Shown: positions 1 through 5,502, counted from the first letter of the stretch. The stretch is 6,542 bases of DNA from Lachnospiraceae bacterium UBA1683 (GCA_002320245.1 DCKD01000042.1:1-6542), one strand, 5' to 3'. A program made the numbers and translations. Notes: generated by a model from the letters alone, not told the origin.

Positions 1-94
1 AGAAGTTAATGTTTCACAGTAAAATAGGCAATGTAAAATCCAGAATAATCTTAATCGGATTACCGACAGTCATGTCCTTCTGTAATTCCTGCAT
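1..94 (-). pseudogene. Start of a second MATE-type transporter, interrupted by in-frame TGA (partial at window edge)
   Basis: Reading leftwards from an ATG at 94, the first 26 codons give MQELQKDMTVGNPIKIILDF and then TLPILL. This lines up with the N-terminus of the complete MATE protein next door (MTVGSPTRLIIEFMVPLFLG). An AGGAGG ribosome-binding site lies 9 bases upstream of the ATG, so this was a real translation start. At 16-14 there is a TGA exactly where the conserved Gly of the LGN motif should be, and the next codons (N-I-N-F) fit the usual GN-x-FQQ poorly. What is seen is a broken start. That it is a decayed or rearranged tandem MATE copy is an inference, since only 94 bases are visible. 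A sequencing error or a breakpoint near position 16 are alternatives. Confidence 0.5.
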
Positions 95-136
95 CACAGA
101 TTTCCTCCTGTTCTATTTATTTTCACTTCCCACTGA

Positions 137-201
137 ATTTTATTCCCGCGGGCAGCAAGCCAAGCAGTCATGCTTGCATGGATAGTCTGCGACTGCCCAC
201 T
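137..201 (-). repeat. Structured dispersed repeat, copy A (single module)
   Basis: On the minus strand this stretch folds as two nested helices. The outer stem is GTGGGCAG with CTGCCCGC (193-200 with 148-155, one G-U pair). The inner hairpin is CCATGCAA with CTGCTTGG (174-181 with 160-167), with a T-T mismatch and a terminal A-C mismatch. It is followed by GGGAATAAAAT. A 47-base core is 39/47 identical by eye to 5456-5502 on the plus strand. It starts about 8 bases after the MATE stop codon, in the same orientation as the MATE transcript. There is no U-tract after the stem, so it is not a standard terminator. It resembles REP-like intergenic elements; the family is not identified. Confidence 0.7.
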
Positions 202-208
202 GACACGC

Positions 209-1570
209 TTACTTTTCACTTAAGTACGCGGATTCCTTCTGTTTCTTCATGATATAAATATAATATGGAATCAGCGGAATCAACGCCGCAATCCATGCCG
301 CCGGATCTGACAGGCACACACCGAAGAACGTTGCTTTTCCTGCAACAATCATTACGATGGATGCGCGGGCAGCAAGCTCAAAGACGCCGCCCATCATCGG
401 CACAAATCCATACCCCATTCCCTGCAAGGCATTTCGGTAAATGAATATGCTTCCGAGGAACGGATAACACCATGCAGCAGCTTTAAAATATGTCAGCGCT
501 GCCTGTACGACTTCTGTCTGCGAAGAATCCACAAACAAATACACCGCATATTTTCCAAACACTGTAACAAACCCCATCAACACAAAACCCCAGATAATTA
601 CCATAATCTGCGTACTTTTCACACCCTTGCGTACCCGGTCCATCTTCCCTGCCCCGCAGTTCTGCCCAACATAGGTTGCCATCGCAGCCCCGTATGATAC
701 GAAGATAACCGAAACCATATTCTGAATCTTTCCTGCCGCGGAGAAACCTGCCATATATTTTGCTCCATACAGGTTTACCGCCCCCTGCACGATAATTGTT
801 CCGATTGCCGTAATCGAAAACTGAAGCGCCATCGGAATACCGAGTGAAAGCAGTTTTTTCACATATCGGAAGGAAAACTTAAAATCTTCCCGCTTCAGAT
901 GCAGAATCGGAAATCGTTTCACAATATACAGCAGACATAACAGAGCGGAGATTCCCTGTGCAATGACTGTTGCGTAACCACATCCCACAACCCCCATTCC
1001 GAACCAGACAACAAATGCAATATCCAGAAATACATTAATTACCGCAGAAATCACAAGGAAATACAACGGGGATTTGGAATCTCCTACCGCTCTCAAAATG
1101 GCTGCAAGCGCATTGTATGCTCCGGTTGCAATCAGTCCTGCATAAATCACACCCATATATCCTTTGATATCCCCTATCAGATTCTCCGGAGAATTCATCA
1201 GCCGCAGGATTGACTCATTTGCCAACGTCAATCCTGCGGTCATCATAATAACAAATGCCAGCATCACATAAATGCTCATCGCGATATATCTGCGCATCAT
1301 CTTATAATCCTTTGCCCCAAACCACTGGGAAACAAGAATCCCAAATCCGCTGCTGAGCCCGTTCAGCCATCCCATCACAAGAAACATCAGCGATGTGGTG
1401 GAGCCAATCGCCGCCAGTGCATTTACCCCGATGAACTGGCCGGCAATCACCGAATCGGCAATGTTATATAACTGTTGGAATAAATTTCCTAAAAACAACG
1501 GCACCATAAATTCAATAATCAATCTGGTTGGACTTCCCACCGTCATATCATGTGTCATACTCTTACTCAA
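209..1570 (-). CDS. MATE family efflux transporter (multi-antimicrobial extrusion type)
   Basis: The protein is an inner-membrane cation-coupled antiporter of the MATE family. It has 453 residues from the TTG start, the normal family length, and hydrophobic segments over the whole length consistent with 12 helices in two halves. Typical MATE signatures are LGNLFQQLYNIADS (27-40), ILRAVGDSKSPLYFL (158-172) with NVFLDIAFV just after, and ALQGMGYGFVPMMGGVFEL (381-399) in the second half. The start chosen is TTG at 1570, because AGGGGGG sits 6 bases upstream. The open frame runs on to an ATG at 1639, but that would translate through a hairpin and lacks a site. ATG at 1558 is the other option. The substrate cannot be read from sequence; drugs, toxic metabolites or flavins are possible. 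A truncated paralogue follows downstream at 94. Confidence 0.93.
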   Translation of the reverse strand: MSKSMTHDMTVGSPTRLIIEFMVPLFLGNLFQQLYNIADSVIAGQFIGVNALAAIGSTTSLMFLVMGWLNGLSSGFGILVSQWFGAKDYKMMRRYIAMSIYVMLAFVIMMTAGLTLANESILRLMNSPENLIGDIKGYMGVIYAGLIATGAYNALAAILRAVGDSKSPLYFLVISAVINVFLDIAFVVWFGMGVVGCGYATVIAQGISALLCLLYIVKRFPILHLKREDFKFSFRYVKKLLSLGIPMALQFSITAIGTIIVQGAVNLYGAKYMAGFSAAGKIQNMVSVIFVSYGAAMATYVGQNCGAGKMDRVRKGVKSTQIMVIIWGFVLMGFVTVFGKYAVYLFVDSSQTEVVQAALTYFKAAAWCYPFLGSIFIYRNALQGMGYGFVPMMGGVFELAARASIVMIVAGKATFFGVCLSDPAAWIAALIPLIPYYIYIMKKQKESAYLSEK

Positions 1571-1591
1571 TGTAATCCCCCCTGCAATATG

Positions 1592-1619
1592 AAAAAGATT
1601 GCGCATGAAGCGCAATCTT
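1592..1619 (-). terminator. Terminator-like hairpin in the MATE 5' leader (possible attenuator)
   Basis: On the minus strand AAGATTGCGC and GCGCAATCTT form a perfect 10-bp stem around the 5-base loop TTCAT, and the 3' arm runs straight into TTTTT. The U-tract ends about 9 bases before the AGGGGGG ribosome-binding site of the MATE gene. The shape is that of an intrinsic terminator placed in a leader, as in attenuation or riboswitch control. No ligand-binding domain is recognised upstream, so the regulatory role is an inference. It could instead simply end an unrelated transcript. Confidence 0.55.
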
Positions 1620-1685
1620 CGCGCGCGAGCGTACTGCAAAACAGTAATTTCACCTCAGCGAGCTGCGTATCATCACACGTAGCGT
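1620..1685. other. GC-rich structured segment between MATE leader palindromes
   Basis: This segment contains (CG)4 within the perfect 10-base palindrome TCGCGCGCGA (1619-1628), a small hairpin TACTG/CAGTA with a 5-base loop, and on the plus strand GCTGCG and CGTAGC (about 1664-1684) pairing with one G-U pair and followed by GTTTTTT. The last could be a weak plus-strand terminator, but no plus-strand gene is present to its left. The compact folding suggests a structured leader or a mobile palindromic element. No known RNA family is recognised. Confidence 0.35.
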
Positions 1686-1733
1686 TTTTTGATAGTATAG
1701 GAAGTTCGCAGAACCTTCCTATACCATCAAAAA
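1686..1733. repeat. 19-bp inverted repeat with T-run and A-run ends
   Basis: TTTTTGATAGTATAGGAAG (1686-1704) is matched by CTTCCTATACCATCAAAAA (1715-1733) across a 10-base loop. The single mismatch is A-C in a plus-strand RNA but a G-U pair in a minus-strand RNA, which would make the full 19-bp helix in the MATE direction. In both directions the stem ends in A residues rather than U, so it is not an intrinsic terminator by itself. Its A-run end doubles as the U-tract of the neighbouring kinase terminator. Confidence 0.75.
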
Positions 1734-1760
1734 GAATCCCAGGCAGGATACCTGGGACTC
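1729..1760 (-). terminator. Intrinsic terminator, probably for the kinase transcript
   Basis: Minus-strand RNA forms GAGTCCCAGG paired with CCTGGGATTC (10 bp with one G-U) around a 7-base loop, followed at once by TTTTTG. Stem strength and U-tract fit a Rho-independent terminator. It lies about 155 bases after the kinase stop codon, with no gene between. It separates the kinase gene from the MATE gene, unless a promoter at 1766-1771 makes it the first hairpin of the MATE leader. Confidence 0.7.
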
Positions 1761-1765
1761 CAGTT

Positions 1766-1771
1766 ATTATA
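1766..1771 (-). promoter_or_regulatory. Possible -10 box for the MATE transcript
   Basis: The minus strand carries a perfect TATAAT here, which would start transcription near 1759, at the first base of the terminator hairpin, and give a leader of about 190 bases before the MATE start. The hexamer 17 bases upstream (AAGAAT) is not a convincing -35 box and there is no extended -10 TG, so this is a weak candidate. No better MATE promoter was found between 1571 and 1765. Confidence 0.25.
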
Positions 1772-1841
1772 TGGTTTTCTCTACTCAAATTCTTTAAAAA
1801 TTCTACCAAAATCTGTATCGGAAGTAAAGAGTATTTGGCAA

Positions 1842-1918
1842 TTTTTTATCAGTTTTTTTATGATTTTTTCATCAACTTTTTCGTGATTTTTTTATCAATT
1901 TTCTCATCAAATATTTTT
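1842..1918. other. Helically phased T-tracts (predicted bent DNA)
   Basis: Runs of four to seven T occur at 1842-1847, 1853-1859, 1864-1869, 1877-1881, 1887-1893, 1899-1902 and 1914-1918. The centres of the first six are 10.5 to 12.5 bases apart, close to one helical turn. Such phasing is known to bend DNA. On the minus strand it reads as degenerate repeats of TTGATAAAAAAATCA just after the kinase stop codon. Whether it is a bend, a decayed tandem repeat or simple low complexity cannot be settled by reading. Confidence 0.5.
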
Positions 1919-3518
1919 AGGAGAAACTGTCCACTGCCGCCCGCTCAATCGGAAGTCCCGATGTATACTTCACCATAAATGCCTCGAAACCTTCTACGTC
2001 ATCGGCATCCGGCTCCATCCGTTCACCTTCTTCGCCCCCGAATACTTTTTGTGCAAGATACTCCGTCAGAGTCTCCTGTTCCTCTTTTTTCTCCATGTAA
2101 GCCGCCAGCAATGCAATTCCCCACGCACCGCCTTCCCCTGCTGTCTCCATGACATAAACCGGCGTGTCAATTGCCGCCGCCAGTATTCTCTGTCCGACTC
2201 CCTTCGTCTTAAACATGCCGCCATGTCCCAACATCCTGCCCAGTTCAATATGCTCCTGTTTCAGTAGGATATCCATTCCTGTCTTCAATGCGCCAAGTGA
2301 CGTGTACAGATGCACTCGCATAAAGTTAGCCAGATTAAACTTGCTTTCCGGTGTTCTCACAAACAACGGACGCCCCGCCTCAAACCCGGTAATATGCTCT
2401 CCGGAAAAATAATTATAAGCCAGAAGTCCTCCGCAGTCCCCATCGCCTTCCAGCGCCTTGTTATACAGCGTTCCGAACAGCACATTCATATCGGCCTTTG
2501 TTCCGAATGCCTCAAGGCATTCCCGGAACAGGTTCACCCATGCATTCAAATCTGATGTACAGTTGTTGCAATGCACCATCGCAACCGGATCTCCTGCCGG
2601 CGTTGTTACCATGTCAATCTCTTCATATGGTTTGGACAACGGATGCTCCAGAACCGCCATTGCAAATACACTCGTTCCTGCGGACACATTTCCTGTGCGG
2701 ACCGCCACACTATTCGTTGCCGCCATTCCGGTTCCGGCATCCCCCTCCGGCGGACACAACGGAATCCCCGGCTTCAAATCCCCATCCATATCCAACAGTC
2801 TTGCACCCTCCGCTGTCAAAGTACCTGCCTGCACTCCGGCGACAAGCACCTTCGGGAGAATCGTTTCCAGTTTCCACGGGTATCCGTTTCCCTCCACCAG
2901 TGCATCAAACTGTGCCAGCATCCCCTTATGCCAGTTCTTTGTACTGGAATCAATCGGGAACATCCCCGCTGCATCGCCGATTCCCAACACCTTGTTCCCG
3001 GTCATTTTCCAGTGGATATAACCGGAAAGCGTCGTAATAAACCGAACCTCTTTCACATGTTCCTCTCCGTTGAGAATCGCCTGATACAGATGCGCCACAC
3101 TCCACCTCTGTGGAATATGAAATTGAAAAACCTCCGATAATTTCCCGGATGCCTCTTCTGTAATCGTGTTTCTCCATGTGCGGAACTCTGCCAACTGTCT
3201 GTTGTTTTCATCAAATGCGAGATACCCATGCATCATTGCGCTGAAACCTATTGCCCCAAATGAAGTTAACGTCACGCCGTACCTTTCCTTCACATCCCGT
3301 TTCAAATCTGCATAACAATCCTGAAGTCCGCTCCAGATATCTTCCAGTGTATATGTCCAGACGTTATTCACAAACCGGTTTTCCCAATCATGGCTTCCTG
3401 ATGCAATCGGAAGGTTCTGCTCATCCGTCAGCACTGCCTTAATACGTGTGGAGCCAAACTCAATTCCAAGCGTTGTTCTCGCCGTTTTGATTATCTCTGC
3501 CGTTCTCTGTGTGTCCAT
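1917..3518 (-). CDS. FGGY family carbohydrate kinase (xylulokinase/ribulokinase-like)
   Basis: This is a cytoplasmic ATP-dependent sugar kinase of the FGGY fold, 533 residues, within the family's usual 480-550. The N-terminal phosphate loop is LGIEFGSTRIKAVL (17-30). GFSAMMHGYLAF (91-102) belongs to the sugar-binding half. The likely catalytic base is Asp260 in CPPEGDAGTG. The C-terminal ATP-binding half has GHGGMFKTKGVG (431-442) and AGEGGAWGIALLAAY (460-474). The start has an ideal AGGAGGT 6 bases upstream of the ATG. The sequence style is that of a clostridial group annotated as xylulokinase or ribulokinase and often found with arabinose genes. The sugar is therefore probably a ketopentose (L-ribulose or D-xylulose), but no isomerase or epimerase gene is here to confirm it. 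It lies 97 bases downstream of the binding-protein gene, on the same strand. Confidence 0.93.
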   Translation of the reverse strand: MDTQRTAEIIKTARTTLGIEFGSTRIKAVLTDEQNLPIASGSHDWENRFVNNVWTYTLEDIWSGLQDCYADLKRDVKERYGVTLTSFGAIGFSAMMHGYLAFDENNRQLAEFRTWRNTITEEASGKLSEVFQFHIPQRWSVAHLYQAILNGEEHVKEVRFITTLSGYIHWKMTGNKVLGIGDAAGMFPIDSSTKNWHKGMLAQFDALVEGNGYPWKLETILPKVLVAGVQAGTLTAEGARLLDMDGDLKPGIPLCPPEGDAGTGMAATNSVAVRTGNVSAGTSVFAMAVLEHPLSKPYEEIDMVTTPAGDPVAMVHCNNCTSDLNAWVNLFRECLEAFGTKADMNVLFGTLYNKALEGDGDCGGLLAYNYFSGEHITGFEAGRPLFVRTPESKFNLANFMRVHLYTSLGALKTGMDILLKQEHIELGRMLGHGGMFKTKGVGQRILAAAIDTPVYVMETAGEGGAWGIALLAAYMEKKEEQETLTEYLAQKVFGGEEGERMEPDADDVEGFEAFMVKYTSGLPIERAAVDSFS

Positions 3519-3553
3519 AAATGGACCTCCTTTCTGCTGTATCGTGTACTTCC

Positions 3554-3582
3554 AGTATATCGCAACTTCACATATTTAAAAA
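3554..3582 (-). promoter_or_regulatory. Possible weak promoter for the kinase gene
   Basis: In the 97-base gap between the two genes the minus strand has TATACT (3559-3554) and, 17 bases upstream, TTTTTA (3582-3577). The -10 is good and the -35 poor. A 6-bp inverted repeat AACTTC/GAAGTT (3564-3569 and 3583-3588) overlaps the -35 and could be an operator. No terminator was seen after the binding-protein gene, so read-through into the kinase is equally possible. Confidence 0.35.
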
Positions 3583-3615
3583 GAAGTTTCCCATTTTTTT
3601 CGTTATGGTTTTCCG

Positions 3616-4632
3616 CTATCTTGCTGCCTTTTCTGCAAACTCCGTCTGAACCAAATCCTCATACGGCGCCCGTTTTTCCAACTCTCCCGCACTTTCGAGA
3701 ATATCCTGCAAAAGCTCAAAACCAGACTTTTCAAAGACCAAATCTGATTTCCATGTATCCTGATTATAATATCTTGTCACGATTGTTGTAATCGTGTCCA
3801 TCTCCGTCTCCGGAAACTGTGGTTCAATGACCTCTGCAATCTCCTCCGGTGTGTGCGTCTGCACATAATCCATGCCCTTTTGCAGTGCATTGACAAATCC
3901 CTGTATCACGTCCGGGTTTTCCTCTATATAACTCTGCTTTGCGGAATAAGCCGTGTACGGCACATATCCACTGTCCTCCCCAAGCGAAGCAACCACATAA
4001 CCTTTGCCCTCCGACTCCAGCATTGTCGCTCCTGGTTCAAACTCAACCGTAAAGTCCCCACGGCCTTCGGAAAACGCTGCCGCGGTAGAACCAAAATCAA
4101 TACTCTGGTCGATTTCCACGTCTTTTTGCGGTGTGATATTATGTTCTTTCAAAATGTACTCAAATACCATCTCCGGTATGCCGCCCTTTCTTCCACCAAG
4201 CACATTTTTCCCTTTCAGGTCTTCCCATGAAAAGTCTTCCATCGGCTCACGGGCAACAAGGAAATTTCCTGCGCGCTGCGTCAGTTGGGCGAAATTCACA
4301 ACATAATCTCTGGCACCCTGATTGTATGTGTAAATGGACGCTTCAGAACCCATGAATCCAATGTCCGCCTCGCCGGACAAAACTGCGGTCATGGTCTTAT
4401 CGGCACCAAAGCCGGTTACAAGTTCAACTTCCAATCCCTCTTCCTCAAAATACCCTTCTTCCGCCGCCACATACATCGGTGCATAAAAGATGGAATGCGC
4501 TACTTCGTTCAGCACGACTTTTTTCGCCGGTACGGTTGTATTGCTGACTTCTGTTTCCTTTGAACTACAGGCGGTACAGGCAGCAATCACCAAAACAGAC
4601 AACATTACTACTGAATAAATTCTCTTTTTCAT
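3616..4632 (-). CDS. ABC transporter substrate-binding lipoprotein, NMT1/SsuA-ThiY type
   Basis: This is a surface-anchored binding protein of 338 residues. The signal is MKKR, then a hydrophobic stretch (5-18) and lipobox IAAC with lipidated Cys19 (Cys22 is a second option). The N-terminal lobe has the family pattern SIFYAPMYVAAEEGYFEEEGL, with 'VLSGEADIGFMG' following, as in binding proteins for nitrate, sulfonates, riboflavin and thiamine precursors. The ligand cannot be assigned. Two ATGs are adjacent: the second (4632) is preferred because GGGAG is 5 bases before it and only 2 before the first (4635). No permease or ATPase gene is adjacent, so it must use components encoded elsewhere or lie in a broken-up cluster. 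A sigma-A promoter lies upstream and the kinase gene follows. Confidence 0.9.
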   Translation of the reverse strand: MKKRIYSVVMLSVLVIAACTACSSKETEVSNTTVPAKKVVLNEVAHSIFYAPMYVAAEEGYFEEEGLEVELVTGFGADKTMTAVLSGEADIGFMGSEASIYTYNQGARDYVVNFAQLTQRAGNFLVAREPMEDFSWEDLKGKNVLGGRKGGIPEMVFEYILKEHNITPQKDVEIDQSIDFGSTAAAFSEGRGDFTVEFEPGATMLESEGKGYVVASLGEDSGYVPYTAYSAKQSYIEENPDVIQGFVNALQKGMDYVQTHTPEEIAEVIEPQFPETEMDTITTIVTRYYNQDTWKSDLVFEKSGFELLQDILESAGELEKRAPYEDLVQTEFAEKAAR

Positions 4633-4660
4633 CATTTCTCCCTAAGTCTGTTTTCCCATT

Positions 4661-4706
4661 TTCATATTAATATATGAAGAACAACAACAGATGTGAAAAA
4701 TTTTTC
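4661..4706 (-). promoter_or_regulatory. Sigma-A promoter of the substrate-binding protein gene
   Basis: The minus strand has TTCACA (4697-4692) and TATATT (4674-4669) with an exact 17-base spacer; each box differs from consensus at one position. The palindrome GAAAAATTTTTC (4695-4706) sits on the upstream edge of the -35 and looks like an AT-rich UP element. A 7-bp inverted repeat TTCATAT/ATATGAA (4661-4678) covers the -10 and could bind a repressor. The leader would be about 27-30 bases. Confidence 0.65.
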
Positions 4707-4729
4707 CGGTATAAGAACTTCTGACGCAA

Positions 4730-4762
4730 CATGTCCAAATATTGTTCACAAACCGTTCAAAT
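4730..4762 (-). repeat. Three 11-bp direct repeats upstream of the binding-protein promoter
   Basis: On the minus strand ATTTGAACGGT, TTGTGAACAAT and ATTTGGACATG lie end to end, sharing a TnTG(A/G)AC core with 6-7 of 11 identical between pairs. The period equals one helical turn, so the cores face the same side of the DNA, about 33-65 bases upstream of the -35. This is the layout of an activator site; on the plus strand the GTTC cores recall LytTR-type direct repeats. No regulator gene is in the window. Confidence 0.4.
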
Positions 4763-4803
4763 TTATATCATTTTTTCTACACAACTTCCGGATATACTAA
4801 AAT

Positions 4804-4822
4804 TGTTCTAAGATAAAGAACA
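4804..4822. repeat. 19-bp palindrome TGTTCT-N7-AGAACA
   Basis: TGTTCT and AGAACA are perfect inverted arms around 7 bases. It spans the stop codon of the doubtful small ORF. In the plus direction it is followed by CTTTTTC and in the minus direction by ATTTTA, so it might be a weak terminator either way, or a protein-binding site. The stem has only two G-C pairs per arm. Confidence 0.4.
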
Positions 4823-4990
4823 CTTTTTCATAAACTTTTTCCCCTTGAGCCGCAGCAATGTGGCTCTTTCCTTTTCACTAAATATCGGAAAAGAATGTGA
4901 TTTATCAAAAGCCTGCACACCTTCTTTTACTGCCCTGAAACCCTTTTTGAAACAACACTGCATTTTGAACATCCGAAAAAGTGATTTCAT
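4808..4990 (-). CDS. Possible small basic protein, 60 residues (doubtful)
   Basis: The frame runs from ATG at 4990 to TAG and would encode a Lys/Arg-rich, cysteine-containing peptide (FKMQCCFKKGF near the start, then KERATLLRLKGKKF), with codon use not unlike the neighbouring genes. No family is recognised and there is no membrane segment. The only ribosome-binding candidate is a weak AGAAG about 9 bases upstream, and no good promoter was found. It fills a gap otherwise without genes. It may be a real small gene, a remnant, or chance. Confidence 0.3.
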   Translation of the reverse strand: MKSLFRMFKMQCCFKKGFRAVKEGVQAFDKSHSFPIFSEKERATLLRLKGKKFMKKCSLS

Positions 4991-5025
4991 AATGTTTACT
5001 TCTATTAGCTTTAATTTTAAGGAAA

Positions 5026-5048
5026 TTATGTTATACTTATTTACATAA
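5026..5048 (+). promoter_or_regulatory. Extended -10 promoter of the small plus-strand gene, inside a palindrome
   Basis: TG-T-TATACT (5029-5037) is an extended -10 box; the best -35 at 16 bases (TTTAAT) is weak. Inverted arms TTATGT (5026-5031) and ACATAA (5043-5048) surround the -10, so a repressor site is possible. Transcription would begin near 5044, and the ribosome-binding site AGGAG lies 10 bases before the ATG at 5069. Confidence 0.5.
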
Positions 5049-5068
5049 TAAAAAGGAGAGCACTACCT

Positions 5069-5434
5069 ATGATTGATAAACGACTGGTTCCTGTAAACGG
5101 ACTGAAAAAAGAACCTTTTTCCGGCTGCCATCAGGGTATGCGTTATTTTTTCCGATGTGACGAGAGCAAGGAAACATTCACTGTTTTTGTATATCCGGAA
5201 CCGTGGTCTTTCGAAAGAACCCCGGATGAGCAAAAAGAATCCGCCTCTTTCCCTGTGACGGAACAGGGAATGGATAATGCTATTGCATGGCTTTTTGAAC
5301 GATATGAGGCAGAAAAAGAAAAATGGCATACAGCCGATACGGACTGTATGCACATCGTAAACCATAAGTCAAATACCCCGCGGCAAGCAACGGGGCATCA
5401 AACTTGTAGCGCTGCAGAGCAGCGGGGTATTTGA
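5069..5434 (+). CDS. Uncharacterised small cytoplasmic protein with repeat-encoded C-terminus
   Basis: This 121-residue protein has no signal peptide or membrane segment. Residues 1-90 look like a compact soluble domain: MIDKRLVPVNGLKKEPFSG, then an aromatic, strand-like stretch (MRYFFRCD, TFTVFVYPEPWSF) and a helix (MDNAIAWLFERYEAEKEKW). It feels like a conserved clostridial hypothetical, but I cannot name a family or function. It has AGGAG upstream and its own promoter, which supports it over the antisense frames. From residue 101 on, the codons lie in a palindromic repeat starting at 5367, and the TGA stop is the last triplet of the inner 13-bp arm. The native end was probably around residue 90-100, so the last 21 residues are likely an accidental extension. 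Confidence 0.75.
   Translation: MIDKRLVPVNGLKKEPFSGCHQGMRYFFRCDESKETFTVFVYPEPWSFERTPDEQKESASFPVTEQGMDNAIAWLFERYEAEKEKWHTADTDCMHIVNHKSNTPRQATGHQTCSAAEQRGI
5326..5351 (+). repeat. Hairpin in the 3' end of the small plus-strand gene
   Basis: GCATACAG and CTGTATGC form 8 perfect pairs, and CCG/CGG continue the stem inside, with one bulged A and an ATA loop. It is followed by ACATCG, so there is no U-tract. It lies just before the palindromic repeat and could be part of the inserted material or a remnant of the gene's original 3' end. Confidence 0.5.
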
Positions 5435-5502
5435 CTCTCGCGGCAATCTCCAAATATCCATGTAGGCATGGCTACTTGGTTCGTTGCCCGCGGGAATAAA
5501 TT
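5367..5502 (+). repeat. Composite structured repeat, copy B (two modules)
   Basis: Module 1 (5367-5436) is a perfect 15-bp inverted repeat, AGTCAAATACCCCGC and GCGGGGTATTTGACT, around a 40-base loop. A competing short hairpin CCCCG/CGGGG (5376-5380 with 5391-5395) uses part of the same arm. Module 2 (5437-5502) is the counterpart of copy A at 137-201 in the opposite orientation: outer stem CGCGGCAA with TTGCC-C-GCG (one bulged C), inner hairpin CCATGTAG/CTACTTGG with loop GCATGG, then GGGAATAAATT. Copy A lacks module 1. It looks like a REP-type intergenic element; the moving agent is not visible. Confidence 0.75.

Noticed and set aside
1686..1733. Resemblance of AGTATAGGAAGTTC to part of the yeast Flp recombination site
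   Set aside because: The arms and spacer do not match the FRT layout, and the similarity is a short stretch inside an unrelated inverted repeat; taken as coincidence.
1567..1809. 80-codon minus-strand ORF before the MATE gene
   Set aside because: It lies entirely on the palindromes and terminator hairpins and overlaps the MATE start region; no ribosome-binding site or family likeness. Its reading is explained by RNA structure.
1550..1978. 142-codon plus-strand ORF rich in Phe/Ile
   Set aside because: Its hydrophobic part is just the phased T-tracts read as Phe codons, it overlaps two minus-strand genes, and it has no ribosome-binding site.
2458..3140. Several long plus-strand frames opposite the kinase gene
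   Set aside because: Three overlapping frames of Pro/Ser/His/Cys-rich text antisense to a clear FGGY kinase; shadows of its codon usage.
5063..5365. 100-codon minus-strand ORF opposite the small plus-strand gene
   Set aside because: The plus-strand frame has a promoter, ribosome-binding site and soluble-protein composition; the antisense has none of these.
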